A DNA stretch of 64,000 nt from Arthrobacter sp. HY1533 (GCF_027568515.1 NZ_JANKZF010000005.1:278507-342506); one strand, 5' to 3'. Shown: positions 10,601 through 19,680, counted from the stretch's first letter. Made by a program: numbers and translations. The notes: a model not told the origin generated them from the letters alone.

Positions 10601-11875
10601 AAACGTTCCGGCGGCCCAGGCCAGCGAAGGCTGGACCATCCAACCGGCAAACGGTGCCGCCAGCGACAGCGATGCGCGCAGGCCCAGGAAGTTCCAACGG
10701 CGCAACGCCGGCCCTGCGGCAGGCAGCATGATGGCGAAGTGCACCACGCCCGCCAGCAGCACCAGGAGGTGGTCGCCGGCGTTGAGCATGGTGCCCACCA
10801 AGAGGGACCCGGCCAAACCTGTGGGCGCGAACCACGGCCCCAGGTCCTGCAACGGCTTGGCGTACAGCGACGCGGCCTTCCCCGTGTCGCCGCCCCGGCG
10901 TGCCAGGAGAATGCCCATGAGCGACAAAACTGCGGAGAAAACAATGAGCGCGGCGAAGTACCAGGCCAATGCAGCTCCCACAATGGCCACCGAAGACCAC
11001 GCGGCGGAGAGCAGGAATGCCACGGAGAGATAAACCACGAGCCTGCTGTTCAAGCGCACGGCCGCAAAGGCATAGGCGGCCGTGCCGACCAGTGAGGTTG
11101 CCAGCCAGACGCCCGGGGCGTCCGGGAAACCCAGGGTGTAGCTGGCGATGCCGGCGAAGGGGACGATCGCCAAGCCGGTCCCGGTGAATGCCACGGCCGC
11201 AGGCCGGAGCCGCGGGACCCTGCCATGCAGGATCAGTCCGGCTGCGTAGAACAAGCCCGTGCCGAACCAGACGCCCACCAGCCTGGCAGCGACCGGAAGG
11301 CTGCTGCCAACAAACAGGGCCGCCGCCGCCACCATGAGAAGGCTTGCGACATACAGGCTGATGTTGATGTTCTGCGTTTCCCGCTTTGCCTTCCGTGCGG
11401 CCAAGGCCGCCGGGTCCTGCCGGGCAGGCATCTGCCGCGCCATGGCGCCGGGCATCTGTCCCGGCGGCACGGCGAACGGGCCACCAGGCAGCGGCAGCGG
11501 CTGGGGCACCGGCTGGGGCTGCGGCAGCGGATGGGGCTGCGGCAGCAGGTGGGGTTGCGCGATGGGTGCCGCCGGCGCGGACACTGGATGTGGCGGCATG
11601 GCGGGGTGGCCGCCTTGGACGGGGGTCTGCGGCATGACATTGGGCGGCACCGGCAGCGAAGGTGCCGCGGCCACCTGGGCCTGCATTGAGGATGGGAGCT
11701 GGGCCGGGAGCCCGGGCTGGGCGCCGGCAGCCTGTGGGTCGGCAGACTGTGCGGCCAGGGCATCACGCCAGCCAGCCAGGTGGCCTGCCAGGTAGCCAGT
11801 CCGGTAGGCCTCTGCCGCGGCTGCCTGGGACTGCTGAAGGGGCACTGGAATGCCGGGATCCGGGTTCTGGTTCAT
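7694..11875 (-). CDS. Giant polytopic membrane protein (SCO7613-like family)
   Basis: A 1393-residue integral membrane protein. Residues 1-160 are hydrophilic and rich in Ala, Pro and Gln, with a repeated PQP/LPQP tract; the rest is almost continuous hydrophobic helices, probably 35-40. The first helices (INISLYVASLLMVAAAALFVG) resemble the actinobacterial family annotated as SCO7613 C-terminal-domain membrane proteins, a resemblance from memory. I start it at the ATG at 11875, preceded by AGGGGAGC; the frame stays open further upstream but without a plausible start. Function is unknown. It follows a DUF3592-like gene on the same strand and lies beside a WXG100 locus. Confidence 0.8.
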   Translation of the reverse strand: MNQNPDPGIPVPLQQSQAAAAEAYRTGYLAGHLAGWRDALAAQSADPQAAGAQPGLPAQLPSSMQAQVAAAPSLPVPPNVMPQTPVQGGHPAMPPHPVSAPAAPIAQPHLLPQPHPLPQPQPVPQPLPLPGGPFAVPPGQMPGAMARQMPARQDPAALAARKAKRETQNINISLYVASLLMVAAAALFVGSSLPVAARLVGVWFGTGLFYAAGLILHGRVPRLRPAAVAFTGTGLAIVPFAGIASYTLGFPDAPGVWLATSLVGTAAYAFAAVRLNSRLVVYLSVAFLLSAAWSSVAIVGAALAWYFAALIVFSAVLSLMGILLARRGGDTGKAASLYAKPLQDLGPWFAPTGLAGSLLVGTMLNAGDHLLVLLAGVVHFAIMLPAAGPALRRWNFLGLRASLSLAAPFAGWMVQPSLAWAAGTFTVVLAAQVIAMAHSRARLAAYLRSGSWIRWDVVSCVPAVAAGGLLWSIGLQLQAAQDRADGFAAWGLAVGLVAAMAVVPAVLPRGEWLPLPAVFAVLVFSPALDAGEWSALLAITLAYAVARFAWASAGAAKQAWLVGARLLVTALAASCLAAFVPAQPGKTEWVIAAIAVLAAVQLLADTLLAGRGAANPFTGYSAASWMVVGTSLVAALSAATFGGPLAGTWASGSLGTQRAAFLAAAAAMGLSSVAHSVAALRRSRTWAPAELAAPIFGVVAALATAPVFHAAGACIAWALTTVYLLVGGALVRNRPDSLHRQLYWWAARAASLALAVALFQWWAEFDPATQLAAAHVGLGSVLLVAFLPQLAVLTATVLSGRRPAGLDADIAVTLGLVVVAAAIGLPDAGTGLWTALVAVAAASAGMAALMVATGLARRPLPAAQFAAPAALLFMALCSVQDRAQLALVLGFMAAASGVVAARAGTLVLRSVHFLLARAAVTALIGVLADRLSGDPAVVTLVLCAALAAQLPVQFLATRTGTAAARVGEPTLRSASLWLLLAGLLALPLAYLAATGGFAAPGTALRSVVLVELAVLGLAAILAQVLRLQRGASYVAIAAVVGAAAVVAPTLWPGATALALLAVSLGLIAWRCFHAPASSEMRWYWLVGTAAMLITAHLVDGEAATGIFAGMWLVAGLALLAATQLMELKWLTLPGALLVFLAAVLFRSQVLDLTGRPGFSALAGCLVVLGTLYVVRLLLLDLAESPFIQRGALVPVALAGGAFFALWSMLDADAAIFGAAAFTVAAVLACLEAPVARRRMFVDAAVVVCAAVWFWACSTYVDLGPFWAVQWCAMAVGALSVIRYVGKAPRAGKRLLMAAAALASLGAFMTIFSGDTVQQLVSLLVFVALLAVGMSLDERVFTIWGAVGVATAVLWYLRSFTYIMLALLALALIGFAIWRLNRRKPAGGDGTVAP

Positions 11876-11999
11876 GCTGCTCCCCTGCTGGTGGTTGAGT
11901 CCAAGCTTAGGGCAGCAACGACGGCGATGGGGCTTAAATCCATCAAATGGGGATAACTGCCCATTTCGCCCCCGGCCTTCCCCTTGCCCGGGCTGCGGG

Positions 12000-12551
12000 C
12001 TACGACTTGCGGCTGCGCCGGGCGGCCCGGACCAGGCCCACAACTGCGCCAATGGCCGCGCCAAGGCCCATCACCATGAGGGCCGATCCCAGGTAGTTCG
12101 GAAAACCCCAGCGTGCACCGGCCAGGGCCGGCAATTCGCGCTCGAGCTCGACGGCGGGCCGCTCGCCCAGGCGGTAGGAGACGGGCTGGCCCACAATCTG
12201 CTCCTTCGTGGGAAAATTCGCCACCCAGCCGCCAGTGGAATTGACGGGCGGGTGGTAGGCGGGAAAGTGGTTGGTTACAAGTGTGTGCTCGTCCCCCTCA
12301 CTGCCGGCAAACGTCAACTCCACGGCCATGGCATGCCATTCGCCGTCATCGGCACGCACCACGTTGGCCCGGGCATCGATGACAGTGCCCTGCAATCCGG
12401 ACGCCTGGAGTTCCCTGGCGGTTGTGGCATCGCTGCTTCCGGCCTGGAGCATCCCCTGGCCGAACAACAGGAGCACAGCGGCGAAGGCCAGGACAATGAT
12501 CGAAGCTGTGCGCTGGGTGCCTGCCGGGATCCGTTGCTTGTTAGCACTCAT
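12000..12551 (-). CDS. DUF3592-like membrane protein
   Basis: A 183-residue protein with a membrane segment at about residues 15-36 and a second at about 150-173, bounded by a Lys/Arg-rich C-terminus (RAARRSRKS). The loop between them is beta-rich, carrying GTVIDARANVVRADDGEWHAMAVELTF and VGQPVSYRLGERPAVELE, which is the layout of DUF3592 proteins (extracytoplasmic domain between two helices). Function is unknown. It is divergent from the WXG100-headed gene and shares a 138-bp intergenic region containing a perfect palindrome. It lies 124 bp upstream of the giant membrane protein on the same strand. Confidence 0.7.
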   Translation of the reverse strand: MSANKQRIPAGTQRTASIIVLAFAAVLLLFGQGMLQAGSSDATTARELQASGLQGTVIDARANVVRADDGEWHAMAVELTFAGSEGDEHTLVTNHFPAYHPPVNSTGGWVANFPTKEQIVGQPVSYRLGERPAVELERELPALAGARWGFPNYLGSALMVMGLGAAIGAVVGLVRAARRSRKS

Positions 12552-12578
12552 GAATCCAGACTATCCGCCGGCCACAAT

Positions 12579-12608
12579 GGCACGATGGGCAATTGTGCCC
12601 ATCGTGCC
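12579..12608. promoter_or_regulatory. Perfect inverted repeat in a divergent promoter region
   Basis: The arms 12579-12591 (GGCACGATGGGCA) and 12596-12608 are exact reverse complements, with a 4-bp centre. The repeat lies 28 bp upstream of the DUF3592-like start and about 80 bp upstream of the WXG100-headed gene. No T-run follows on either strand, so an operator controlling both genes is more likely than a terminator. This role is inferred. Confidence 0.6.
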
Positions 12609-12689
12609 GCAGTGCCCCATCTTCTAGACTTCAGCCAGGACAGGTGGCGCAGGCGCCATGATCGGCTTTGCCTCAGCGAATGGACAATC

Positions 12690-14306
12690 GTGGACGAAAA
12701 CATGCTCGGCGCTGACCCGGAGCAGCTTAGGGCCTTGGCCAAGCTCTTCAGCAAGTACTCATCAGTCTTGGACACCACCGCAGGGGACCTGAACCCCACC
12801 ATCATGCGTGCACGCTGGAACGGTCCGGACGCCCAACAGTTCCGCCAGCAGTGGGCGGCGCGGATGCGCCCCCAACTCAAGAGCGCCAGTGAGTTGTTTG
12901 AGGACACCTCCAGAAGGCTCAACGCCCAGGCCAGGGAGCAGGAACAAGCCTCATCCGAGTCCAGCCTGGGAGGAGGGCCTGGCGGGTCCGGCGGAAGCGG
13001 CTCCACAGGCACCTCAAAGAGCGAGCTCCAGGAACAGCTCGAAGGCATGGGCACCTGGACAGGGCAGGAAGTCACTGACTGGTGGAACGGACTCAGCGAA
13101 GAACAGCGTCAGGAACTGCTCAACGGCAAGGACGGGGACGGCATCCCCAACGCCTACTACCTTGCGGCCCTGGAGGACAAGCTGCCCGAGGACGCGCGCG
13201 TCGCAGCCCGGGACATCCTCGTGGACAATGCCAAGGCATCCATCCCCATGTACGCCCAGAAGGACACGATCGGGGTGGACGGCCAGCTCGCCTGGGTGCA
13301 CGGCGGGGCGCATCTTTCCAGCCAGATCATCCAGAACGCCGACGGTTCCGTCAGCCTGAAGCTCAGCGGTGACGTCGGCGGCGGAGTCAACACCCCGAGC
13401 ACCAAGGGCGGCGCCAATGCCACGCTGACCGGGGAACTCTCCAAGACCTACAAGTTCAACAGCCTTCAGGAGGCGCTGGCCGCCCGCGAGCAAATGCTCA
13501 ACTCCCTGCCCCCGGACAGCTTCAGCCGCGCCTCGGACGCCGTCAAGAATCCGGGCGAGTACATTGAAGGGACACTTGACAAGGCCGCCAGGGACAACGG
13601 GACCACAAAGGAATACATGAGTGCCAAAGGAACGCTGTCCTTCGGCGTCGAGGGCAAAGTCAGCAGCGACGCCTCCGCCTCTGCAAAACTGGATCTCGCC
13701 TATGAACAGAACCTGGACGACGGCACCTCCTCCGCCAGCGCAACGGCCAAGGTCACAGCAAAACTTGACCTTGGCGACGGCATGAAGTTTGGCGGCAACG
13801 GCGAAGCCGGGGTGAAGCTCTCCATGGACAAGGACGGCGACATCCAAAAAATGACCATCAATCTCAAGGGCACAGTTGAAGGTTCCGTCAAAGTCCAGGC
13901 CGGAGCCTCGGACCCGATGGCAGACATGTTCGGCCCCAAGCCTCCCTCGGAAGGGCCCAGCGCCCAGTCGAAGGCCGGCGTCCAGGGAACCGTCCAGTTG
14001 GAGCTGTACACAACAGATGCCAACCGGCACCTTGTTGAGAGCTACATGGGCAACCTGGCCAGCGGCAACGTGGTGGGGGCAGCAGGCGATCTGCAGGAGA
14101 TCTACCACGCCTCGGCCGTCACGACGCAGCTAGATTCAACAGTGTCCGCCGAGACCAACGTGGTTGATTTCGACTCCGGCGTCGCGAGCCTGAAGGTTGG
14201 CGCCACGAGCGAGGCAACTGTCAACGCCGGGACCGCCCACAAGTCCCCCTACGATGATGATTTCCACGGCATTCGCGGTGAAGCACGGTATGAACCCCAG
14301 AAATAG
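12690..14306 (+). CDS. WXG100-headed protein with beta-rich C-terminal region
   Basis: About 538 residues from the GTG at 12690; an ATG at 12702 is the alternative, and neither has a strong ribosome-binding site. Residues 1-100 are a helical WXG100-type domain (LGADPEQLRALAKLFS, then RWNGPDAQQFRQQW). A Gly/Ser linker follows. From about residue 190 there are alternating polar/hydrophobic strands rich in Gly, Lys and Asp (KLSGDVGGGV, GTLSFGVEGKVSS, ATAKVTAKLDLGDG). WXG100 heads are typical of type VII secretion substrates, so a secreted effector or surface protein is inferred. No nuclease or other catalytic motif is visible. The N-terminus resembles the protein at 59641. Confidence 0.75.
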   Translation: MDENMLGADPEQLRALAKLFSKYSSVLDTTAGDLNPTIMRARWNGPDAQQFRQQWAARMRPQLKSASELFEDTSRRLNAQAREQEQASSESSLGGGPGGSGGSGSTGTSKSELQEQLEGMGTWTGQEVTDWWNGLSEEQRQELLNGKDGDGIPNAYYLAALEDKLPEDARVAARDILVDNAKASIPMYAQKDTIGVDGQLAWVHGGAHLSSQIIQNADGSVSLKLSGDVGGGVNTPSTKGGANATLTGELSKTYKFNSLQEALAAREQMLNSLPPDSFSRASDAVKNPGEYIEGTLDKAARDNGTTKEYMSAKGTLSFGVEGKVSSDASASAKLDLAYEQNLDDGTSSASATAKVTAKLDLGDGMKFGGNGEAGVKLSMDKDGDIQKMTINLKGTVEGSVKVQAGASDPMADMFGPKPPSEGPSAQSKAGVQGTVQLELYTTDANRHLVESYMGNLASGNVVGAAGDLQEIYHASAVTTQLDSTVSAETNVVDFDSGVASLKVGATSEATVNAGTAHKSPYDDDFHGIRGEARYEPQK

Positions 14307-14351
14307 CCCCGCACAGCACATTTTTCGCACCAACACGAGAGGTCCCAGATC

Positions 14352-14801
14352 TTGAGCATTCAATTTCCCACCGGGCTTGGCCTGGACATCACCCTGCCCG
14401 ACGGTGCCGAGCCCCTTGCCGAACCCACCGCAGGGCCCCTCAGCGCCCAGTTCAGCCTGCCCCGGGGTGAGGTGGTTTCCGTGGTTCGCGATGACCAGGC
14501 CGCGGACACTCTGTCCGGCATCATTTCCTGGACCCAGTCCATGGCCGGCCACTACATCACCGAATTCGGTGGCGTGGAAGAGCTGCAGGGCACCGTTGCC
14601 GGGGAAGGCAGGCAAAGCTATGCCTGCTCGGTCGCCTTCAGCGACGCCGCTTCCGTCCCCCGCCGGGCCACGCTCGTGGGATGCCTGCTGGACGAGGGCC
14701 TTTTTGCCGGCATCACCCTGCTGACCGTCAACGACGGCGGCCCCCTGGACACGAACCTCGTGGAGGGCATCGTGCGCGGAATCGCGCCAACCCAGCCCTA
14801 G
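14352..14801 (+). CDS. Conserved-looking hypothetical protein, partner of the WXG100-headed gene
   Basis: A 149-residue soluble, acidic protein with no signal peptide or membrane segment. It starts with TTG, preceded by GAGAGG at 9 bp. The central part (SLPRGEVVSVVRDD, then GHYITEFGGVEELQGTVAGEGRQSYACSVAFSD) suggests an alpha/beta fold, but I recognise no family. It lies 45 bp after the WXG100-headed gene and is probably cotranscribed. A chaperone or immunity role is inferred from position only. Confidence 0.6.
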   Translation: MSIQFPTGLGLDITLPDGAEPLAEPTAGPLSAQFSLPRGEVVSVVRDDQAADTLSGIISWTQSMAGHYITEFGGVEELQGTVAGEGRQSYACSVAFSDAASVPRRATLVGCLLDEGLFAGITLLTVNDGGPLDTNLVEGIVRGIAPTQP

Positions 14802-14826
14802 CCGCCCGCCCGGGAACACAAAAAAG

Positions 14827-14854
14827 AAGGGCCCCAGCCGAAGCTGGGGCCCTT
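14827..14854. terminator. Bidirectional terminator between tuf and the WXG100 locus
   Basis: A 12-bp perfect stem (AAGGGCCCCAGC) closes a CGAA tetraloop. It is followed by CCTTTT on the plus strand and by TTCTTTTTT on the minus strand. It lies between two convergent genes and can end both transcripts; the T-run is better for tuf. Confidence 0.9.
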
Positions 14855-14883
14855 CCTTTTAGAAAATCAAGAAAGTCTAAAGA

Positions 14884-16074
14884 CTACTTGAGGATCTTGG
14901 TGACACGACCTGACCCAACGGTGCGGCCGCCTTCGCGGATAGCGAAGCCGAGGCCCTCTTCCATGGCGATGGGCTGGATCAGCACAACCGACATTTCGGT
15001 GTTGTCGCCAGGCATAACCATTTCCGTGCCCTCGGGCAGGGTGATGACGCCGGTAACATCCGTGGTGCGGAAGTAGAACTGCGGGCGGTAGTTGGAGTAG
15101 AACGGGTTGTGACGCCCACCCTCATCCTTGGCCAGGATGTAGACGTTGGCTTCGAAATCGGTGTGCGGGGTGATGGAACCCGGCTTCACGATAACCTGGC
15201 CACGCTCTACGTCTTCGCGCTTGATACCGCGGAGCAGCAGACCACAGTTCTCGCCGGCCCAAGCCTCGTCGAGCTGCTTGTGGAACATTTCGATACCGGT
15301 AACCGTGGTCTTCTGGACCGGGCGGATACCAACGATTTCAACTTCAGAGTTGATCTGAAGCGTGCCACGCTCGGCGCGGCCCGTAACAACGGTGCCACGA
15401 CCGGTGATGGTGAAGACATCTTCAACCGGCATCAGGAACGGCTTGTCCTTGTCGCGGATCGGGTCCGGAACGTTGTTGTCCACAGCGTCCATCAGGTCCT
15501 CAACGGACTTGACCCATACGGGGTCGCCTTCCAGAGCCTTCAGGCCGGAAACGCGGACAACAGGTGCCTCGTCGCCGTCGAAGCCCTGTGAGGACAGCAG
15601 TTCGCGAACTTCCATTTCGACCAGGTCGAGGAGTTCTTCGTCATCAACCATGTCCGACTTGTTCAGTGCAACCAGCAGGTAGGGAACACCAACCTGGCGG
15701 GCCAGCAGAACGTGCTCGCGGGTCTGGGCCATCGGGCCGTCAGTCGCAGCAACCACCAGGATAGCGCCGTCCATCTGGGCAGCACCGGTGATCATGTTCT
15801 TGATGTAGTCAGCGTGACCGGGGGCGTCTACGTGTGCGTAGTGGCGCTTCTCGGTCTGGTACTCAACGTGCGAGATGTTGATCGTGATACCACGCTGGCG
15901 CTCTTCCGGTGCCGAGTCGATGGAACCGAAATCACGCTGCTCGTTAAGATCCGGGTACTTGTCGTACAGTACCTTGGAAATGGCAGCCGTCAACGTGGTC
16001 TTACCATGGTCAACGTGACCGATGGTGCCGATGTTAACGTGCGGCTTGGTCCGCTCGAACTTTGCCTTTGCCAC
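14884..16074 (-). CDS. tuf: Elongation factor Tu
   Basis: GTPase that delivers aminoacyl-tRNA to the ribosome, 396 residues. G1 GHVDHGKT (19-26), DAPGH and NKSD are intact, followed by domains II and III ending [12 protein letters not shown]. It is last in the rpsL-rpsG-fusA-tuf order. The 162-bp gap after fusA contains a hairpin, so tuf may have its own promoter as well as readthrough. Confidence 0.99.
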   Translation of the reverse strand: MAKAKFERTKPHVNIGTIGHVDHGKTTLTAAISKVLYDKYPDLNEQRDFGSIDSAPEERQRGITINISHVEYQTEKRHYAHVDAPGHADYIKNMITGAAQMDGAILVVAATDGPMAQTREHVLLARQVGVPYLLVALNKSDMVDDEELLDLVEMEVRELLSSQGFDGDEAPVVRVSGLKALEGDPVWVKSVEDLMDAVDNNVPDPIRDKDKPFLMPVEDVFTITGRGTVVTGRAERGTLQINSEVEIVGIRPVQKTTVTGIEMFHKQLDEAWAGENCGLLLRGIKREDVERGQVIVKPGSITPHTDFEANVYILAKDEGGRHNPFYSNYRPQFYFRTTDVTGVITLPEGTEMVMPGDNTEMSVVLIQPIAMEEGLGFAIREGGRTVGSGRVTKILK

Positions 16075-16185
16075 GGGTTCCTCCTAGAACGTTTTCAGAT
16101 AACTTGCTTCCAGCTGCGCTTTTCGCCTCTGGAGTCGTAGCAAGTCTACTGGGGGCTTTTTATGTTTAAGAAATTGCTGGTTGCC

Positions 16186-16223
16186 TGGCGCCTGTCCAAG
16201 CATAAAACTCGGGGCAGGCGCCA
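16186..16223 (-). promoter_or_regulatory. Hairpin in the fusA-tuf intergenic region
   Basis: The arms TGGCGCCTG (16186-16194) and CAGGCGCCA (16215-16223) form a 9-bp stem with a 20-nt loop just after the fusA stop. The downstream tail in minus-strand RNA is not T-rich, so it looks more like a partial attenuator, RNA-processing or stability element than a full terminator. This is inference. Confidence 0.45.
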
Positions 16224-16236
16224 AGCAAAGGTGCGA

Positions 16237-18351
16237 CTATTCGCCGCGTGCCTTCTGGATGATTTCGTCGGCTACAGCCTTCGGAACCTCAGAGTAGCTG
16301 TCGAACTTCATCGAGTACACAGCGCGGCCCTGGGTCTTGGACCGCAGGTCGCCGATGTAACCGAACATGCCGGACAAGGGAACAAGAGCCTTGATGACCT
16401 TGACACCGCTTGCGTCCTCCATGGACTGCATCTGGCCACGACGTGAGTTGATGTCACCGATAACTTCACCCATGTATTCCTCAGGGGTGCGGACTTCAAC
16501 TTCCATCAACGGTTCAAGCAGAACCGGGTTGGCCATGCGTGCGGCTTCCTTGAACGCCATGCGACCGGCGATCTTGAAGGCCATTTCCGAGGAGTCAACA
16601 TCGTGGGACGCGCCGTCAAGCAGCGTGGCCTTGATGCCAACCATCGGGTAGCCGGCCAGCACGCCGTCAGGCAGTGCGGACTGGATGCCCTGGTCAACGC
16701 TGGGGATGTATTCACGGGGAACACGGCCACCGGTGACCTTGTTGTCGAACTCGTACATCTCGCCGTCAGCAGTGTCCAGGGGCTCGATGGCGATCTGGAT
16801 CTTAGCGAACTGACCTGAACCACCGGTCTGCTTCTTGTGAGTGTAGTCGTGCTTGGCAACAGCGCGCTTGATGGTTTCGCGGTATGCAACCTGCGGCTTG
16901 CCAACGTTGGCTTCAACGTTGAATTCGCGACGCATGCGGTCCACCAGGATGTCCAGGTGGAGCTCGCCCATGCCGCCAATTTCGGTCTGGCCGGTGTCTT
17001 CGTTGAGGTTGACGGTGAACGTCGGGTCCTCAGCGGAGAGCTTCTGGATAGCCGTGGACAGCTTCTCCTGGTCGCCCTTGGTCTTCGGCTCGATGGCAAC
17101 GAAGATCACGGGTGCGGGGAAGGTCATCGACTCAAGAACGATCGGGTTGGCCGGATCGCACAGGGTGTCACCGGTGGTGGTGTCCTTGAGGCCGATCACA
17201 GCGTAGATGTGACCTGCGTGGATCTCGTCAACCGGCATTTCCTTGTTGGCGTGCATCTGGAAGAGCTTGCCAATGCGCTCCTTCTTGCCCTTGGTCGAGT
17301 TCATCAGCTGGGTGCCGGAAGTTACCTTGCCGGAGTACACGCGGATGAAGTTCAACTGGCCGAAGAAGGGGTGAGTTGCAATCTTGAACGCCAGCGCGGA
17401 GAACGGTGCATCTTCGCTGGGCTCGCGGGTGAGCTCGATTTCCTCGTCGCGGGGGTCGTGACCGATCATTGCGCCAACGTCAATCGGGTTCGGCAGGTAG
17501 TCGATGACAGCATCGAGCATGGGCTGCACGCCGCGGTTCTTGAATGCGGAACCACAGAAGACCGGGTAGATCTCGGAGTTGACGGTCATCTTGCGGATGC
17601 CGGCCTTGAGTTCCTCGATGGAGGGCTCTACGCCCTCGAGGTACTTCTCCATGAGCTCTTCGGAGGACTCTGCAACGGCCTCAACGAGGGCTGCGCGGTA
17701 CTCTTCGGCCTTTTCCTGCAGATCCGCGGGGATCTCCTGGACTTCGTAGGCGGCACCCATGGTGACGTCACCCTTGGAGTCACCGGCCCAAACGAAGGCC
17801 TTCATGGTCATCAGGTCAACAACGCCAGTGAAGTCGCTCTCGACGCCGATCGGCAGCTGCATGACCAACGGCTTGGCACCCAAGCGGTTGATGATGGTGT
17901 CTACCGTGAAGTAGAAGTCAGCACCGAGCTTGTCCATCTTGTTGACAAAGCAGATACGCGGAACGTTGTACTTGTCAGCCTGGCGCCAAACGGTCTCAGA
18001 CTGGGGCTCAACGCCTTCCTTGCCGTCGAAAACAGCAACGGCGCCATCGAGAACTCGCAAGGAGCGCTCAACTTCCACCGTGAAGTCAACGTGGCCGGGA
18101 GTGTCAATGATGTTGATCTGGTTGTTGTTCCAGAAGCAGGTCACGGCGGCAGACGTGATGGTGATGCCGCGTTCCTTTTCCTGTTCCATCCAGTCAGTCG
18201 TCGAAGCACCGTCGTGGGTTTCGCCGATCTTGTGGTTCACACCCGTGTAGAACAGGATGCGCTCAGTCGTAGTGGTCTTGCCGGCATCGATGTGGGCCAT
18301 GATGCCGATGTTGCGGACCTTGTTAAGGTCTGTAAGCACGTCCTGTGCCAC
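16237..18351 (-). CDS. fusA: Elongation factor G
   Basis: Translocase GTPase, 704 residues, the normal length. G1 [10 protein letters not shown] near residue 20, DTPGHVDF and NKMD are intact, as are domain IV ([30 protein letters not shown]) and domain V. It lies between rpsG and tuf in the str operon. Confidence 0.99.
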   Translation of the reverse strand: MAQDVLTDLNKVRNIGIMAHIDAGKTTTTERILFYTGVNHKIGETHDGASTTDWMEQEKERGITITSAAVTCFWNNNQINIIDTPGHVDFTVEVERSLRVLDGAVAVFDGKEGVEPQSETVWRQADKYNVPRICFVNKMDKLGADFYFTVDTIINRLGAKPLVMQLPIGVESDFTGVVDLMTMKAFVWAGDSKGDVTMGAAYEVQEIPADLQEKAEEYRAALVEAVAESSEELMEKYLEGVEPSIEELKAGIRKMTVNSEIYPVFCGSAFKNRGVQPMLDAVIDYLPNPIDVGAMIGHDPRDEEIELTREPSEDAPFSALAFKIATHPFFGQLNFIRVYSGKVTSGTQLMNSTKGKKERIGKLFQMHANKEMPVDEIHAGHIYAVIGLKDTTTGDTLCDPANPIVLESMTFPAPVIFVAIEPKTKGDQEKLSTAIQKLSAEDPTFTVNLNEDTGQTEIGGMGELHLDILVDRMRREFNVEANVGKPQVAYRETIKRAVAKHDYTHKKQTGGSGQFAKIQIAIEPLDTADGEMYEFDNKVTGGRVPREYIPSVDQGIQSALPDGVLAGYPMVGIKATLLDGASHDVDSSEMAFKIAGRMAFKEAARMANPVLLEPLMEVEVRTPEEYMGEVIGDINSRRGQMQSMEDASGVKVIKALVPLSGMFGYIGDLRSKTQGRAVYSMKFDSYSEVPKAVADEIIQKARGE

Positions 18352-18380
18352 GGTTTCTCCCTTGTCTAGAGATGAGCTGA

Positions 18381-18413
18381 AAGGATGCCGGCGGGGTTGC
18401 CGCCGGCATCCTT
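18381..18413 (-). promoter_or_regulatory. Perfect hairpin between rpsG and fusA
   Basis: A 14-bp perfect stem (AAGGATGCCGGCGG) with a 5-nt loop fills most of the 72-bp rpsG-fusA gap. No T-run follows in minus-strand RNA. In E. coli this junction carries the S7 feedback-control site; whether this hairpin plays that role here is only an inference. Confidence 0.6.
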
Positions 18414-18423
18414 GCGGCTCTAG

Positions 18424-18894
18424 TTACCAGCGGTAATGTGCGAAGGCCTTGTTGGACTCTGCCATCTTGTGGGTATCTTCGCGACGCTTGACAGCGGCAC
18501 CAAGGCCGTTGGAGGCATCCAGAACTTCGTTGCGCAGACGCTCGGTCATGGTCTTCTCGCGGCGAGCCTTCGAGTAACCAACCAACCAGCGAAGGGCAAG
18601 TGCGGTCTGACGACCCGGCTTGACCTCAACCGGAACCTGGTAGGTGGCGCCACCAACACGGCGGGACTTGACCTCGAGGCTCGGCTTGATGTTCTCCATG
18701 GCCTTCTTCAAGGCAACAACGGGATCAGCACCGGTCTTCTCGCGCACACCCTCGAGTGCACCGTAAACGATGCGCTCTGCGGTGGACTTCTTGCCGTCAA
18801 CGAGAACCTTGTTGATCAGCTGAGTGACCAGGGGGGAGCCGTATACGGGATCTACAACTAGCGGCCGCTTGGGGGCCGGACCCTTGCGAGGCAT
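18424..18894 (-). CDS. rpsG: 30S ribosomal protein S7
   Basis: uS7 nucleates assembly of the small-subunit head. I start it at the ATG at 18894 ([41 protein letters not shown]), giving 156 residues, the family length; the longer open frame upstream overlaps rpsL and has no family similarity. The C-terminal [18 protein letters not shown] is intact. It lies 1 bp after the rpsL stop. Confidence 0.98.
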   Translation of the reverse strand: MPRKGPAPKRPLVVDPVYGSPLVTQLINKVLVDGKKSTAERIVYGALEGVREKTGADPVVALKKAMENIKPSLEVKSRRVGGATYQVPVEVKPGRQTALALRWLVGYSKARREKTMTERLRNEVLDASNGLGAAVKRREDTHKMAESNKAFAHYRW

Positions 18895-18895
18895 A

Positions 18896-19270
18896 TTACT
18901 TCTTCTCCATCTTTGCACCGTAGCGGCTGCGAGCCTGCTTGCGGTTCTTAACGCCCTGGGTATCCAATGCGCCACGGACGATCTTGTAACGAACACCGGG
19001 AAGGTCCTTAACACGGCCTCCACGGACGAGCACGATGGAGTGCTCCTGGAGGTTGTGGCCTACACCGGGGATGTAAGCGGTAACTTCCACGCCACCGTTA
19101 AGGCGCACACGTGCAACCTTACGCAGAGCCGAGTTCGGCTTCTTCGGGGTGGTGGTGTAAACGCGCGTGCAAACGCCGCGACGCATGGGGCTGCCCTTCA
19201 ATGCGGGAGCCTTGGTCTTCGTGACCTTGGGTGTCCGGCCCTTTCGGACCAGCTGGTTAATCGTAGGCAC
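18896..19270 (-). CDS. rpsL: 30S ribosomal protein S12
   Basis: uS12 governs decoding accuracy and is the classic streptomycin-resistance locus. The correct start is the GTG at 19270 ([12 protein letters not shown], read as Met), preceded by GGAG at a 9-bp spacing, giving 124 residues. [38 protein letters not shown] contains the wild-type Lys of the TPKKPN motif; the [11 protein letters not shown] motif is also standard. It is the first gene of the str operon. Confidence 0.98.
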   Translation of the reverse strand: MPTINQLVRKGRTPKVTKTKAPALKGSPMRRGVCTRVYTTTPKKPNSALRKVARVRLNGGVEVTAYIPGVGHNLQEHSIVLVRGGRVKDLPGVRYKIVRGALDTQGVKNRKQARSRYGAKMEKK

Positions 19271-19680
19271 TTTCGTGTTCTCCGTTGTTTTCTCGAGTGT
19301 TACTCGTGTCGCTTTCCCTAGGGCGGGCAACCTCCACGCCCAGGGCGGGAGGCCGTTCTGCCATCAAGGAAGAGCCATTTACTGGTAGTCGCAGACTGGG
19401 CGACTTCACAGCGCCTAGGCATGCAAAAATGTGGCATTCGCTGTACAAGAACCGTACAACCCGGACCCGCATCCACCTTCTTCGCCTAGACGAAGGAGGC
19501 TGACACTCTTATCCACTGCCACACTAACAATTACTAACTACATTACCACGGGTTAAGCCCGGCCAAGAAATCGACCCCGCTCCCCCTGCATCCAGGCGTT
19601 TGCCGCCTTGTTAAAGCACGACGGCGGCTGGTGGGTTTCGCAATGAAACCCACCAACCGCCCGTTCGCTCTAGCTAGGTG
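19271..19680. other. rpoC-rpsL intergenic region
   Basis: No gene is supported in this 410-bp stretch. It holds the rpoC terminator (19623-19661) and presumably the str-operon promoter and a leader of up to 250 nt. Minus-strand TAATGT near 19540 with TTGGCC upstream is a weak promoter candidate. A small CTTCG/CGAAG stem lies near 19478-19496. Confidence 0.4.
19623..19661 (-). terminator. Hairpin terminator after rpoC
   Basis: GGTGGGTTTC/GAAACCCACC forms a 10-bp stem with a 5-nt loop, extended by GGCGG/CCGCC across a small internal loop. It starts about 20 bp past the rpoC stop. The T-run is poor (GTGCTTTAAC), so termination may be partial. Confidence 0.7.

Noticed and set aside
11850..12689. 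In-frame extension of the 12690 gene to give an 818-residue protein
   Set aside because: The extension is antisense to the DUF3592-like gene, has no similarity to WXG100 proteins, and its sister at 59641 starts at the WXG100 domain.
16837..18369. 510-codon open frame antisense to fusA
   Set aside because: Same codon-bias artefact; fusA is complete and unmistakable.
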